From: Prado023 sp963700475
GTDB taxonomy: Bacteria > Actinomycetota > Actinomycetes > S36-B12 > CAIYMF01
Assembly: GCA_963700475.1 (NCBI GenBank)
Contig: CAVOXR010000014.1
Span: 240,378-304,377 of the forward strand
Direction: 5' to 3'
Length of the DNA: 64,000 nt
Position numbers and translations under genes: made by a program. Below the pieces are notes generated by a model, which worked only from the letters and a program-made list of their open reading frames with translations, searched no databases and was not told the origin of the DNA. Of the stretch, positions 16,100 through 24,515 are shown piece after piece. How positions within the stretch are numbered: the stretch's first letter is position 1; every line of letters starts with the position of its first letter.

Positions 16100-16804
16100 A
16101 TGAAGCGCAGCGTGTCCGCAGCGGTGGCCGGAGTCGCCCTGGCAGCCCTCATCGGCGTCGGGGTCGCAGCGGCGTCCGACGAGACTGGTCCCGCAGGACG
16201 GCTCGCCGATGTGCTCTCGGGCCTGGTGACCAAGGGGACGATCACCCAGCAGCAGGCCAACGAGGTCAGCGAGGCCCTCACCGACTCCTGGGAGCAGGAG
16301 CGTGCCGCGCGCGAGGCTGATCGTGCGGCCCGCAAGGCCGAGATCGATGCCCTGCTGCAGAAGACCCTGGGCATGGACTCCGACGCCGTCCGTGAGCAGA
16401 TCCAGGGCGGGAAGACATTGCGCGACATCGCCGGGGACTCGGCCGACGAGTTGGCGGCGGGGATGGTCGACCTGGTCGGCAAGCGCCTGGACGCGGCGGT
16501 CAAGGACGGCCGGATCACGCAGGCACAGGCCGAGGAGACGCTGAGCCGGGCCAAGGCTCGTGCCGATGCCTGGGTGGCCGGCGAGGACACCGGGATGATG
16601 GGCCGCGGACTTGGCCTCGGCCTGCTGTTCGGGCCCGGGATGGGCCCAGACGAGGACTTCGGTCCCGGGGCAGGGATGGGGCCGGGGATGCGTGGCATGC
16701 ACCGCGGAGGCTTCGGCCCAGGACCCATGTGGGACGACGATGACGCCGATGGGTCAGGGACATCCGAGTCGTCCAGCGCGTCGTCGACGAGCTGGCGGAT
16801 CTGA
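16100..16804 (+). CDS. Secreted alpha-helical protein with Met/Gly/Asp-rich tail
   Basis: A 234-residue protein with a signal peptide (MKRSVSAAVAGVALAALIGVGVAAA), two short repeated helix-turn units (TKGTITQQQANEVSEAL at about 50 and KDGRITQAQAEETLSRAK at about 138), a charged coiled-coil region (WEQERAAREADRAARKAEID), and a low-complexity tail from about 170 rich in Gly, Met, Pro and Asp (GMMGRG, GPGMGP, MRGMHRGG, MWDDDDADG). The tail resembles metal-binding segments of periplasmic copper or nickel proteins, but no function is known. A GGAGG site precedes the ATG. The frame is open to 16025, but only the later start gives the signal peptide. Confidence 0.72.
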   Translation: MKRSVSAAVAGVALAALIGVGVAAASDETGPAGRLADVLSGLVTKGTITQQQANEVSEALTDSWEQERAAREADRAARKAEIDALLQKTLGMDSDAVREQIQGGKTLRDIAGDSADELAAGMVDLVGKRLDAAVKDGRITQAQAEETLSRAKARADAWVAGEDTGMMGRGLGLGLLFGPGMGPDEDFGPGAGMGPGMRGMHRGGFGPGPMWDDDDADGSGTSESSSASSTSWRI

Positions 16805-16829
16805 GCGGGTCCGTCAGCGGCTCCCCGCT

Positions 16830-16845
16830 CCGGCTCGTGAGCCGG
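16830..16845. terminator. Short bidirectional hairpin terminator
   Basis: CCGGCTC-GT-GAGCCGG is a perfect 7-bp stem between two convergent genes (secreted protein on plus, DUF2252 on minus). The position suggests a terminator shared by both strands; there is no U-tract. Confidence 0.45.
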
Positions 16846-16858
16846 GACGGCGCGCGGG

Positions 16859-18334
16859 TCACCCCTCGCTGACGTCCGCCTTCGGGATCCGGTCCTCGAC
16901 GATGGCGCGGAGGAACGCCTCGTAGTCCCTCTGGTTCTGGTCCGCGTACGAGTCGGCGAACTCCTGCATGGCGCGGGCGAACGTCCGCCCCGACCCGAGG
17001 TAGGCGGCGATGGCGTACCGGTTGCCGCTGCGGGCATGGGCACGGGCCAGCGTCCAGCCGCAGACCCGCGCGTAGACCTCCATGGCCAGGTCGTCCATCC
17101 CCTCGAGGTCCGGAGAGGTCTTCCAGTCCCACATCTGGCGCACGTAGAAGTCGCGCCACACACCGTCGACACCCGGGACCCGGGTCCAGCCCAGCAGCAT
17201 GTCGCTTGATGCCTGCATCAGCCGCTGGCCCTCCACGACGCGGCGGCCGTGGTTGTCGTACTGGCTCGTCGTCCCCACGGATTCAAGCACCGAGGCATTG
17301 GCCTCCTTGAACTGCAGCACGAGGTCGTCCGAGGGGTCATCCTTGCCCACGAGCAGGGCGATCCAGCACCGGGTTCCGACGGACCCGACGCCCACCACCT
17401 TGCGCGCAGCATCGACGACCCGGTAGCCGTCGATGAGGACCTTGAGGTCGTCCGGCAGGGACTTGCGGTACTCGTCGAGGATCCCCTGGACAGCCGAGCG
17501 GACGTCGGTCTCGTCCATCCCCGCGAGCTGGCCGATCGGCTCCACGAACGGGGGATCGCTGATGATCTGGAGATCCCCGTCGGGCCCCAGGGTGGTGTAG
17601 CGCGACACCGCCTTGGCGCTGGTCTTCTTGCGGCCCTTGGCCAGGACCCGCTGGAAGGAGGCGACGCGCTCCGGGTCGGCCGTCCCCGCCCACCTGTTCA
17701 TGATGTCCTCGGCCTGGATCCGCGCGTACCACACGTCGAGCCGGGACATGCCCGCGAACTCGGCCATCGCGCTTCGGTACTCCATGGCGACCGTCGCGAC
17801 GATCTCAGCCCTCTGCTGGGGGGTGAAGCCGTTGTGCCGACCCGCCACCTCGAAGCTGGCCACCAGGCGCTTCACGTCCCACTCGAACGGCCCGGGCAGC
17901 GTCTCATCGAAGTCGTTGAGGTCGAAGACCAACGTCCGCTCGGCTGTGGCGAAGCCGCCGAAGTTCGCCAGGTGCGCATCACCAGCCAACTGAACGGTGA
18001 GCCCCGTGTTGCCCTGGGTCCCCAGGTCGTTGGCCATCAGCGCGGCGGCACCGCGGTAGAAGGTGAACGCTGAGGCGGCCATGCGGGCGTTGCGCAGCGG
18101 CACCAGGTCCTGGACGCGGCCCTCTGCCTGTTCCTCGAGGATCGACACCGGGTCGCGCCGGCCCTCGGGGGTCACCCAGGCTCCCAGCTGGGAGCGGGGA
18201 ACCTCCTTGCGCGCGGACTTGCCGGCAGCCGTCAGCTCAGGGGCGATCGGTGGCTTCTTCGCCGCCGCCGGGGCCTTGGCAGGCTGCTTGGCCGCCGGGG
18301 CCTTCTTGTCGACGCCGCTCTTCTGCTTGGACAT
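16859..18334 (-). CDS. DUF2252 family protein with basic N-terminal tail
   Basis: A 491-residue member of the DUF2252 family, which has a protein-kinase/phosphotransferase-like fold. Diagnostic segments are VQLAGDAHLANFGGF, LVFDLNDFDETLPGPFEWDVKRL, MQASSDMLLGW and the late YADQNQRDYEAFLRA. The GDAHLxNFG loop and the DFD motif match catalytic and metal positions of aminoglycoside-phosphotransferase-like enzymes; no substrate is known. Residues 1-45 are Lys/Ala/Pro-rich (KKAPAAKQPAKAPAAAKKP), a second histone-like tail in this window. GGGAGG lies 7 bases upstream of the ATG. It follows coaX by 45 bp on the same strand and may be its last operon gene. Confidence 0.85.
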   Translation of the reverse strand: MSKQKSGVDKKAPAAKQPAKAPAAAKKPPIAPELTAAGKSARKEVPRSQLGAWVTPEGRRDPVSILEEQAEGRVQDLVPLRNARMAASAFTFYRGAAALMANDLGTQGNTGLTVQLAGDAHLANFGGFATAERTLVFDLNDFDETLPGPFEWDVKRLVASFEVAGRHNGFTPQQRAEIVATVAMEYRSAMAEFAGMSRLDVWYARIQAEDIMNRWAGTADPERVASFQRVLAKGRKKTSAKAVSRYTTLGPDGDLQIISDPPFVEPIGQLAGMDETDVRSAVQGILDEYRKSLPDDLKVLIDGYRVVDAARKVVGVGSVGTRCWIALLVGKDDPSDDLVLQFKEANASVLESVGTTSQYDNHGRRVVEGQRLMQASSDMLLGWTRVPGVDGVWRDFYVRQMWDWKTSPDLEGMDDLAMEVYARVCGWTLARAHARSGNRYAIAAYLGSGRTFARAMQEFADSYADQNQRDYEAFLRAIVEDRIPKADVSEG

Positions 18335-18379
18335 GTCATCCTCCCGATCGACTCGGATCGTACCGGGCGGTTGCGCCGT

Positions 18380-19144
<765 letters not shown>

Positions 19145-19147
19145 GGG

Positions 19148-20026
19148 TCAGCCCTCCACGGGGCGCAGGTCGGCCCCCAGGTCAAGGACGGGTGCGGAGT
19201 GGGTCAGGGCGCCCACCGCGAGGAAGTCGACGCCGGTGGCGGCGTACGCCTGCGCAACGTGCAGGCTCAGGCCCCCGGACGACTCCAGCTGGCAGCGGCC
19301 GGCCACGAGCGCCACAGCCTCGGCGGTCTGGGCGGGTGAGAAGTTGTCGAGCAGGACCAGGTCCGCCCCGGCGTCCACCACGTCAGCCAGCTGCTCCAGG
19401 GAGTCGACCTCCACCTCGACCGGAACCCCGGGGAATCGGCGGCGGACCGCCTCGAACGCCTGCGATACACCCCCGGCCGCGACGACGTGGTTGTCCTTGA
19501 CGAGCGCGGCGTCCCACAGGCCCATCCGGTGGTTGACGCCACCGCCGCAACGGACCGCGTACTTCTCCAGGGCACGAAGGCCGGGCGTGGTCTTGCGGGT
19601 GTCGCGGACGCGGGCGCGCGTGCCGGACAGGGCATCGGCCCAGGCGGCGGTGGCGGTGGCCACGCCGGACAGGTGGCACAGGAGGTTCAGCGCCGTGCGC
19701 TCGCAGACCAGCAGCGAGCGGGTCCGGCCCGTGACGGTGAGCACGACATCCCCGCGCTGGACCCGTTCTCCGTCGGCGCGGACGATCGTCACCTCGCTGC
19801 GGGCATCGGACTCGATCTCGAACACGCGCGCCGCCACCGGGATCCCGGCCACCACGCCAGCGGCTCGCGCGGTCAGGTCCATGGTGGCGACCTGTTCCTC
19901 GGGCACGGTCGCCACCGAGGTGACGTCGACCCCTCCCCCGAGATCCTCGGCGAGCGTCGCGCGGATCAGGGCGTCGATCGCGTCGGGGTCGAGTCCGGCC
20001 GCGGCCAGTTCGTCCAGGGTTCCCAT
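19148..20026 (-). CDS. nadC: Nicotinate-nucleotide pyrophosphorylase (carboxylating), quinolinate phosphoribosyltransferase
   Basis: Converts quinolinate and PRPP to nicotinate mononucleotide, CO2 and pyrophosphate in de novo NAD synthesis. The 292-residue product shows LAEDLGGGVDVTSVAT near the N-terminus, LNLLCHLSGVATATAAW, the RDTRKTTPGLRALEKYAVRCGGGVNHRMGLWD core with the phosphate-binding arginines and lysines, VLLDNF and LESSGGLS near the end. The ATG at 20026 has GAGGAGG at good spacing; open frame continues to 20254 inside nadB but is not needed. It starts 11 bases after the nadB stop. nadA is not in the window. Confidence 0.95.
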   Translation of the reverse strand: MGTLDELAAAGLDPDAIDALIRATLAEDLGGGVDVTSVATVPEEQVATMDLTARAAGVVAGIPVAARVFEIESDARSEVTIVRADGERVQRGDVVLTVTGRTRSLLVCERTALNLLCHLSGVATATAAWADALSGTRARVRDTRKTTPGLRALEKYAVRCGGGVNHRMGLWDAALVKDNHVVAAGGVSQAFEAVRRRFPGVPVEVEVDSLEQLADVVDAGADLVLLDNFSPAQTAEAVALVAGRCQLESSGGLSLHVAQAYAATGVDFLAVGALTHSAPVLDLGADLRPVEG

Positions 20027-20037
20027 CGGTGGCCTCC

Positions 20038-21723
20038 TCAGGTCCCGGGGGTGCGGTAGTCGTGCGGCGGCACCGGTTCTCGGCGGGTGTGCACCACCCC
20101 GTCGGGATCGGCCGTGGCCACGAGGCGCACGCGCCACTCCCGGTCGTCGACGTCGGGGAAGTCCTCGCGCCAGTGCGAGCCGCGGGTCTCCTGACGGGCC
20201 AGTGCGTGGGCGGTCAGGACCGAGGAGATGGCGTGCAGGTTGGTGGTCTCCCACGCATGCTTGCTGCGTCCCTGCGGCAGGTCGCCGACGACCATGTCGG
20301 CAAGGCCGTCGGCTGCGGCGGTCAACGACTCGGCCGTGCGGATGACCCCCACGCCGTCGGTCATGAGGACCTGCATCGCCCGGCGGTTGGCATTGGCGAC
20401 CAGGCCGCGATGCTCGGAGCGGACGACAGGATCCCCACGGCGGGGCAGACCCTCGGCCAGCACCGACACGATCCGCTCGGGGAAGACCAGGCCCTCGAGC
20501 AGGGAGTTCGAGGCCAGCCGGTTTGCGCCGTGCACGCCGGTGCAGGCCACCTCCCCCGCGGCGTACAGCCCGGGGATCGTGGTCCGCCCCAGGAGGTCGG
20601 TGCGCACGCCACCGGACGCGTAGTGCTGGGCCGGGGCGACTGGGATGAGGTCGTGCGCCGGATCGATCCCGTGCCGTCGGCAGGACTCGAGGATGGTCGG
20701 GAACCGCGTCTCCCAGCGGTCACCGAGGGCGCGGGCGTCGAGCCACATGTGCGCCCGGCCCTGCTCGCGCATCCGGCGGGTGATCGCCTTGGCCACGACG
20801 TCGCGGGGGGCGAGGTCAGCCAGTGGATGCAGGCCCTGCATGAACCGCACGCCGTCGTCGTCGACCAGGAAGGCGCCCTCGCCGCGCACCGCCTCACTGA
20901 CCAGCGGCTGCTGCCCGGTCGATTCGGGCCCGAGGTACATGACCGTCGGGTGGAACTGCACGAACTCGAGGTCGGCGACCTCTGCGCCGGCCCGAAGTGC
21001 CAGGGCCATGCCGTCGCCGGTCGCGACGGCGGGGTTCGTCGTCTGCGCGAAGACCTGTCCCAGCCCACCGGTCGCGATGACGACGGCAGGGGCGAGCACG
21101 GCGCCGACCCCGTCATGCTGGCCCTCGCCGATGACGTGCAGCGTGAGCCCCTGGACGCCCCCGTGGGCGTCGGTGAGCAGGTCGAGGGCCAGGGCGTGCT
21201 GGACCAGCTCGATCCCCGGGTCGTCGGCGATCGCGGCCACCAGGGCCCGGAAGATCTCCGCACCCGTCGCATCCCCGCCTGCGTGGGCGATCCGGTCGCG
21301 CAGGTGCCCGCCCTCGCGGGTCAGGGCGATGCCGCCGCTGGTGTCCTGGTCGAACCGCGCCCCGGCGGCGATCAGGTTGCGCACGGCGGCGGGGCCCAAC
21401 GTGCACAGCTCGTGGACCGCGGCCGGGTCGCACAGCCCAGCACCTGCCACGAGGGTGTCGCGCTCGTGGTCGGCCGGGGAGTCGCCGTCGGCCAGGGCGG
21501 CGGCGATCCCGCCCTGCGCCCAGCGGGTCGCGCCCTCCTCGACCCAGGACTTGGTGACCACCAGGACCCGGTGGCCGAGCCGGCGGATGTTCAGCGCGAG
21601 CGACAGCCCGGCGACCCCCGAACCGATCACGACGACGTCCGCCGAGGTGAACCACCCCGGGTCCGGAGCAGCCACGGAGGTGGGGATCACCAGCCGGTCC
21701 GCGCCCAGCCCCGCAGTGCTCAT
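20038..21723 (-). CDS. nadB: L-aspartate oxidase
   Basis: FAD enzyme oxidising L-aspartate to iminoaspartate, the substrate with DHAP for NadA. The 561-residue product has the FAD-binding VVVIGSGVAGLSLALN near residue 30, GATRWAQGGIAAAL, VIATGGLGQVFAQTTNP, EFVQFHPT, HYASGGVRTDLLGRTTIPGLYAAGEVACTGVHGANRLASNSLLEGLVF, and a helical C-terminal domain: the succinate-dehydrogenase/aspartate-oxidase signature set. Its ATG overlaps the panC stop by four bases (ATGA), so translation is coupled. Confidence 0.96.
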   Translation of the reverse strand: MSTAGLGADRLVIPTSVAAPDPGWFTSADVVVIGSGVAGLSLALNIRRLGHRVLVVTKSWVEEGATRWAQGGIAAALADGDSPADHERDTLVAGAGLCDPAAVHELCTLGPAAVRNLIAAGARFDQDTSGGIALTREGGHLRDRIAHAGGDATGAEIFRALVAAIADDPGIELVQHALALDLLTDAHGGVQGLTLHVIGEGQHDGVGAVLAPAVVIATGGLGQVFAQTTNPAVATGDGMALALRAGAEVADLEFVQFHPTVMYLGPESTGQQPLVSEAVRGEGAFLVDDDGVRFMQGLHPLADLAPRDVVAKAITRRMREQGRAHMWLDARALGDRWETRFPTILESCRRHGIDPAHDLIPVAPAQHYASGGVRTDLLGRTTIPGLYAAGEVACTGVHGANRLASNSLLEGLVFPERIVSVLAEGLPRRGDPVVRSEHRGLVANANRRAMQVLMTDGVGVIRTAESLTAAADGLADMVVGDLPQGRSKHAWETTNLHAISSVLTAHALARQETRGSHWREDFPDVDDREWRVRLVATADPDGVVHTRREPVPPHDYRTPGT

Positions 21724-22625
21724 CTGCGCAACGTAACCGGTGTGTTGTCGATCAGTCGCGTCTGGCCGACCCGCGTGGCCAGCAGGAGCCGGGCAGGGCC
21801 GACCTCAGGAGCCGGGCCCAGAGCCGGATCAGTGAGCGCGACATAGTCCGGAGCCAGCCCCACACGCATGAGTTCGAGCTCCGCGGCACCCACGACGGCG
21901 TCGGCGGACCGGCCGAGGTCAGCGGCCGTCACGCCTGCGGCCAGGGCCGCGGGGACAGCCGTGGCCAGGGCGCGCTCCTCCTCCGACAGGTAGTGATTCC
22001 GGCTCGATCGCGCCAGCCCGTCGGACTCGCGGACGGTGGGGACGCCATGGACCTTCACCGGGAGGTCGAGGTCGGCGACCATGCGGCGCATCAGGGTGAG
22101 CTGTTGGTAGTCCTTCTCCCCGAAGAACGTGGCATCTGGCCGGGTCATGTGCAGCAGCTTCATGACCACCGTCAGGACCCCGGCGAAGTGCCCGGGGCGC
22201 ACCGCCCCCTCCAGGATCGAGCCCAACTGGCCCGGGTCGATGCGCACCTCCGGGTCACCGGTCGGGTAGAGCACGTCGGCCGCAGGGGCGAAGACGAGGT
22301 CGACGTCCTCGGAGGCGCAGATCCCGAGGTCGGCCTTGAGGGTGCGTGGGTAGCGCTCGAGGTCCTCGCCGGCGCCGAACTGCAGGGGGTTCACGAACAC
22401 CGTCACGGTGACGTGACCGGTCGGGCCCACCTCGCCGCGGGCCGCGCGGATCAGTGCGACGTGCCCCTCGTGCAGGGCGCCCATGGTGAACACAGCCGCG
22501 CGTGCGGCCCGGGCCGAGCGCACGGACGGCACGGGCAGGCTCGCGTACGCGTCATCCAGGGACTCCCGGGTGCGCACAACGCGCATCACCGGCGGCGGTC
22601 CGGCCTTCGCTTCGGTCTGGCTCAT
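21720..22625 (-). CDS. panC: Pantothenate synthetase (pantoate--beta-alanine ligase)
   Basis: Joins pantoate and beta-alanine with ATP to give pantothenate, which coaX in the same run phosphorylates. The 301-residue product shows the HIGH-type motif MGALHEGH, VFVNPLQFG, DLERYPRT, VLTVVMKLLH, FGEKDYQQL, PTVRESDGLARSSRNHYLS (KMSKS-like) and the C-terminal domain. The ATG at 22625 has GGGAGGAG 4-11 bases upstream; an earlier in-frame start at 22661 lacks one. Neither panB nor panD lies nearby, although panD is commonly adjacent in relatives. Confidence 0.95.
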   Translation of the reverse strand: MSQTEAKAGPPPVMRVVRTRESLDDAYASLPVPSVRSARAARAAVFTMGALHEGHVALIRAARGEVGPTGHVTVTVFVNPLQFGAGEDLERYPRTLKADLGICASEDVDLVFAPAADVLYPTGDPEVRIDPGQLGSILEGAVRPGHFAGVLTVVMKLLHMTRPDATFFGEKDYQQLTLMRRMVADLDLPVKVHGVPTVRESDGLARSSRNHYLSEEERALATAVPAALAAGVTAADLGRSADAVVGAAELELMRVGLAPDYVALTDPALGPAPEVGPARLLLATRVGQTRLIDNTPVTLRR

Positions 22626-22973
22626 GCTGCTCCTCCCACGATCGCCCACCACGGCACACACCGTTCGAGGATCGATCCTGCACCACGCCGGCCGCCCGTC
22701 GGCACGGGGCGGCCATTCCCGTCGCCGACCCTAGTGCGTCGCGCACCAACTCGTTCCCCCAGCCCGTGCCCGCCCGCCACCTCCTTCGCGAGATCCGCTT
22801 TCGCGCGGCCCAAACCGAGGTTGATCCGGATTCGCGAGCGCGAGCAGTCGGAAATCCGGACCGGTTGGAAGTGGGCTGCGGAGGGCCGACGAGGCCCCGA
22901 CGGGCAGGGGTGGACGGGCAGGGCCTCCGACGCGCGGTGGCAGCCTCCGGTCGCTCGCGACCCGGTGATCCGC
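22626..22973. promoter_or_regulatory. 348-bp spacer between DUF2520 gene and panC, with candidate panC promoter
   Basis: No gene is credible here. On the minus strand a TAGGGT hexamer (within the ccctag at about 22731-22736) lies roughly 105 bases before the panC ATG and is the best -10 candidate, implying a leader of about 95-100 bases. Further left is a palindrome-like patch (ATCCGGATTCGCGAGCGCGAG near 22835, then AATCCGGACCGG). A related 15-base string occurs reversed near 55137. I see no riboswitch I can name. Confidence 0.4.
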
Positions 22974-23870
22974 CTAGCCGAGGACGTCGAGCAGGGACTC
23001 GGCCGTCGCCGGGTCGAGTCGGCCCGCAGCCAGCGCCCTGTCGGCCGTGAGGCGGGCCATCGCGACGTAGGCTGCCCGGGCCTCCGGGGCTGCCCGGGAC
23101 AGGGCGTCGAGGTGGGCCGCGACCGTGCCCGCATCCCCGCGAGCGACGGGACCGGTGAGGGCTTCGTCGCCCATCGCCAGGACGTTGTCCAGGGCCGCCG
23201 TCAGCAGCGGGCGGACCAGCCCGGAGGGGTTCTCGATCCCTGCAATCGACAGCAGGTCCAAGGTCTGGGCGATGAGCGTCACCAGATGGTTCGCCCCGTT
23301 GGCCAGAGCCGCGTGGTAGAGCGGGCGCGCCTCCTCCGGGACCCACATCGGGTCGCCACCCATCTCGACGACCAGCGCCTCGGCGACCGGGCGCAGCACC
23401 CTGGGCGCCGTCACCCCGAACGGACAGCCGGCCAGGCGGTCGAGGTCCGAGCGCGAGCCGGTGAAGGTCATGACCGGGTGCAACGCCATGGGCAGAGCGC
23501 CCAGTCGGGTGGCCGGCTCAAGCACCGCCGCGCCGTAGCGCCCCGAGGCATGCACGAGGAACTGCCCGGGGGTGACCGCCCCGGTGTCCGCCAGCCCCGC
23601 GACCAGGTTGGCCAGGACATCGTCGGGAACAGTGATCAGGACGAGGTCGGCGGCGGCCATGACCGCGGCGGCGCTGAGCAGGGGGGTCCCGGGCAGGAAC
23701 TCCGCCACCCGGCGCTGGGAATGCTGCGAGACCGCGTGCGCCCCGACGAGTGGGTGGCCGGCCCGGGCGAGGGCGGCGGCCAGCGGCGCACCGGCCCGAC
23801 CCACACCGATGACCCCGACTGCGAGTCGGGGGGCGGGGTTCGGCTCCTCGGGGGAGCGATCAGCACTCAT
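22974..23870 (-). CDS. Rossmann-like/DUF2520 dehydrogenase-like protein
   Basis: A 298-residue protein with an NAD(P)-binding Rossmann start (VGVIGVGRAGAPLAAALARAG, about 18-38), a central region with VLITVPDDVLANLVAGL and LHPVMTFTG, and a helical C-terminal DUF2520 domain (LYHAALANGANHLVTLIAQ, GPVARGDAGTVAAHLDAL). The architecture resembles ketopantoate reductase and beta-hydroxyacid dehydrogenases. In mycobacteria the homologue (Rv3603c, as I recall) also lies next to panC, so a link to pantothenate synthesis is plausible but unproven. The ATG at 23870 is preferred over a GTG 18 bases upstream; neither has a clear ribosome site. Confidence 0.85.
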   Translation of the reverse strand: MSADRSPEEPNPAPRLAVGVIGVGRAGAPLAAALARAGHPLVGAHAVSQHSQRRVAEFLPGTPLLSAAAVMAAADLVLITVPDDVLANLVAGLADTGAVTPGQFLVHASGRYGAAVLEPATRLGALPMALHPVMTFTGSRSDLDRLAGCPFGVTAPRVLRPVAEALVVEMGGDPMWVPEEARPLYHAALANGANHLVTLIAQTLDLLSIAGIENPSGLVRPLLTAALDNVLAMGDEALTGPVARGDAGTVAAHLDALSRAAPEARAAYVAMARLTADRALAAGRLDPATAESLLDVLG

Positions 23871-23951
23871 CGGATGGCAGCCTGCCACCGCGCACCGCCA
23901 AGCGCCCGCTGGGGCTGGGTTGGTGTGCCGGGACCCGTAGCCGGCCCGGGC

Positions 23952-24464
23952 CTACCGGCCGGTGGCGCGTGCGGTCGGGATCCGGCCGAAGGTCGGTGCC
24001 CAGACCGATATCCGCCCGCCGGGGAGGCAGACCATGAGCCCGCCATCCATCCCTCGGATCTCCCACGCCTCGTGAGCGGCCTCCGCGGCTGCAGCGAGCC
24101 GGTACTCGCCGAGCCCCACGTGCAAGCCGCCTGCCTCGTCGACGCGGAGCTCGGTCACGAGCCGCCCGACCCAACCGGCGACGAGGGCAGCGGCCCGCGC
24201 GCCCTCCAGGGTCAGGCCAGGGCCCTCGGGCCGCTCGAACCGAACGGGCCCGGATATGACGATCAGATGGACCGGGTCTGCGGCGATGGTCAGCACGATC
24301 CGCTCCAGGGAGGTGTCCGCCTGCGTCAGCTGCCTGCCGACCAGTCCGGCGAGCCGTCGCGAGGAGTCACCTGGATCGATGATGCCGCGCGGTTCGCGGG
24401 TGCGCAGCGGGGCTGTGGATGCCGCGCCGGCGCCGCGGCGGGGCGGGTTCATCACCTCGGTCAT
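23952..24464 (-). CDS. Small conserved hypothetical protein (possibly DUF6188-like)
   Basis: A 170-residue soluble protein. The middle reads as alternating beta strands (LERIVLTIAADPVHLIVISGPVRFE) and the end has EAWEIRGMDGGLMVCLPGGRISVWAP, a pattern I associate with the small actinobacterial DUF6188 family; this link is tentative. GAGG lies 9 bases upstream of the ATG. It sits between the DUF2520 gene and the PH-domain genes, all on the minus strand, with 81 bases before DUF2520. Not otherwise recognised. Confidence 0.6.
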   Translation of the reverse strand: MTEVMNPPRRGAGAASTAPLRTREPRGIIDPGDSSRRLAGLVGRQLTQADTSLERIVLTIAADPVHLIVISGPVRFERPEGPGLTLEGARAAALVAGWVGRLVTELRVDEAGGLHVGLGEYRLAAAAEAAHEAWEIRGMDGGLMVCLPGGRISVWAPTFGRIPTARATGR

Positions 24465-24515
24465 GGACAGATCCTCGCCGATGGACCCCCGCCTTCGAGG
24501 GAGCGTCGCGTGTCG

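Noticed and set aside
22835..22850. 15-base string near 22836 repeated in reverse orientation near 55137 as a dispersed element
   Set aside because: The match is short, built from common GC-rich tetramers, and flanks do not align; chance is adequate.
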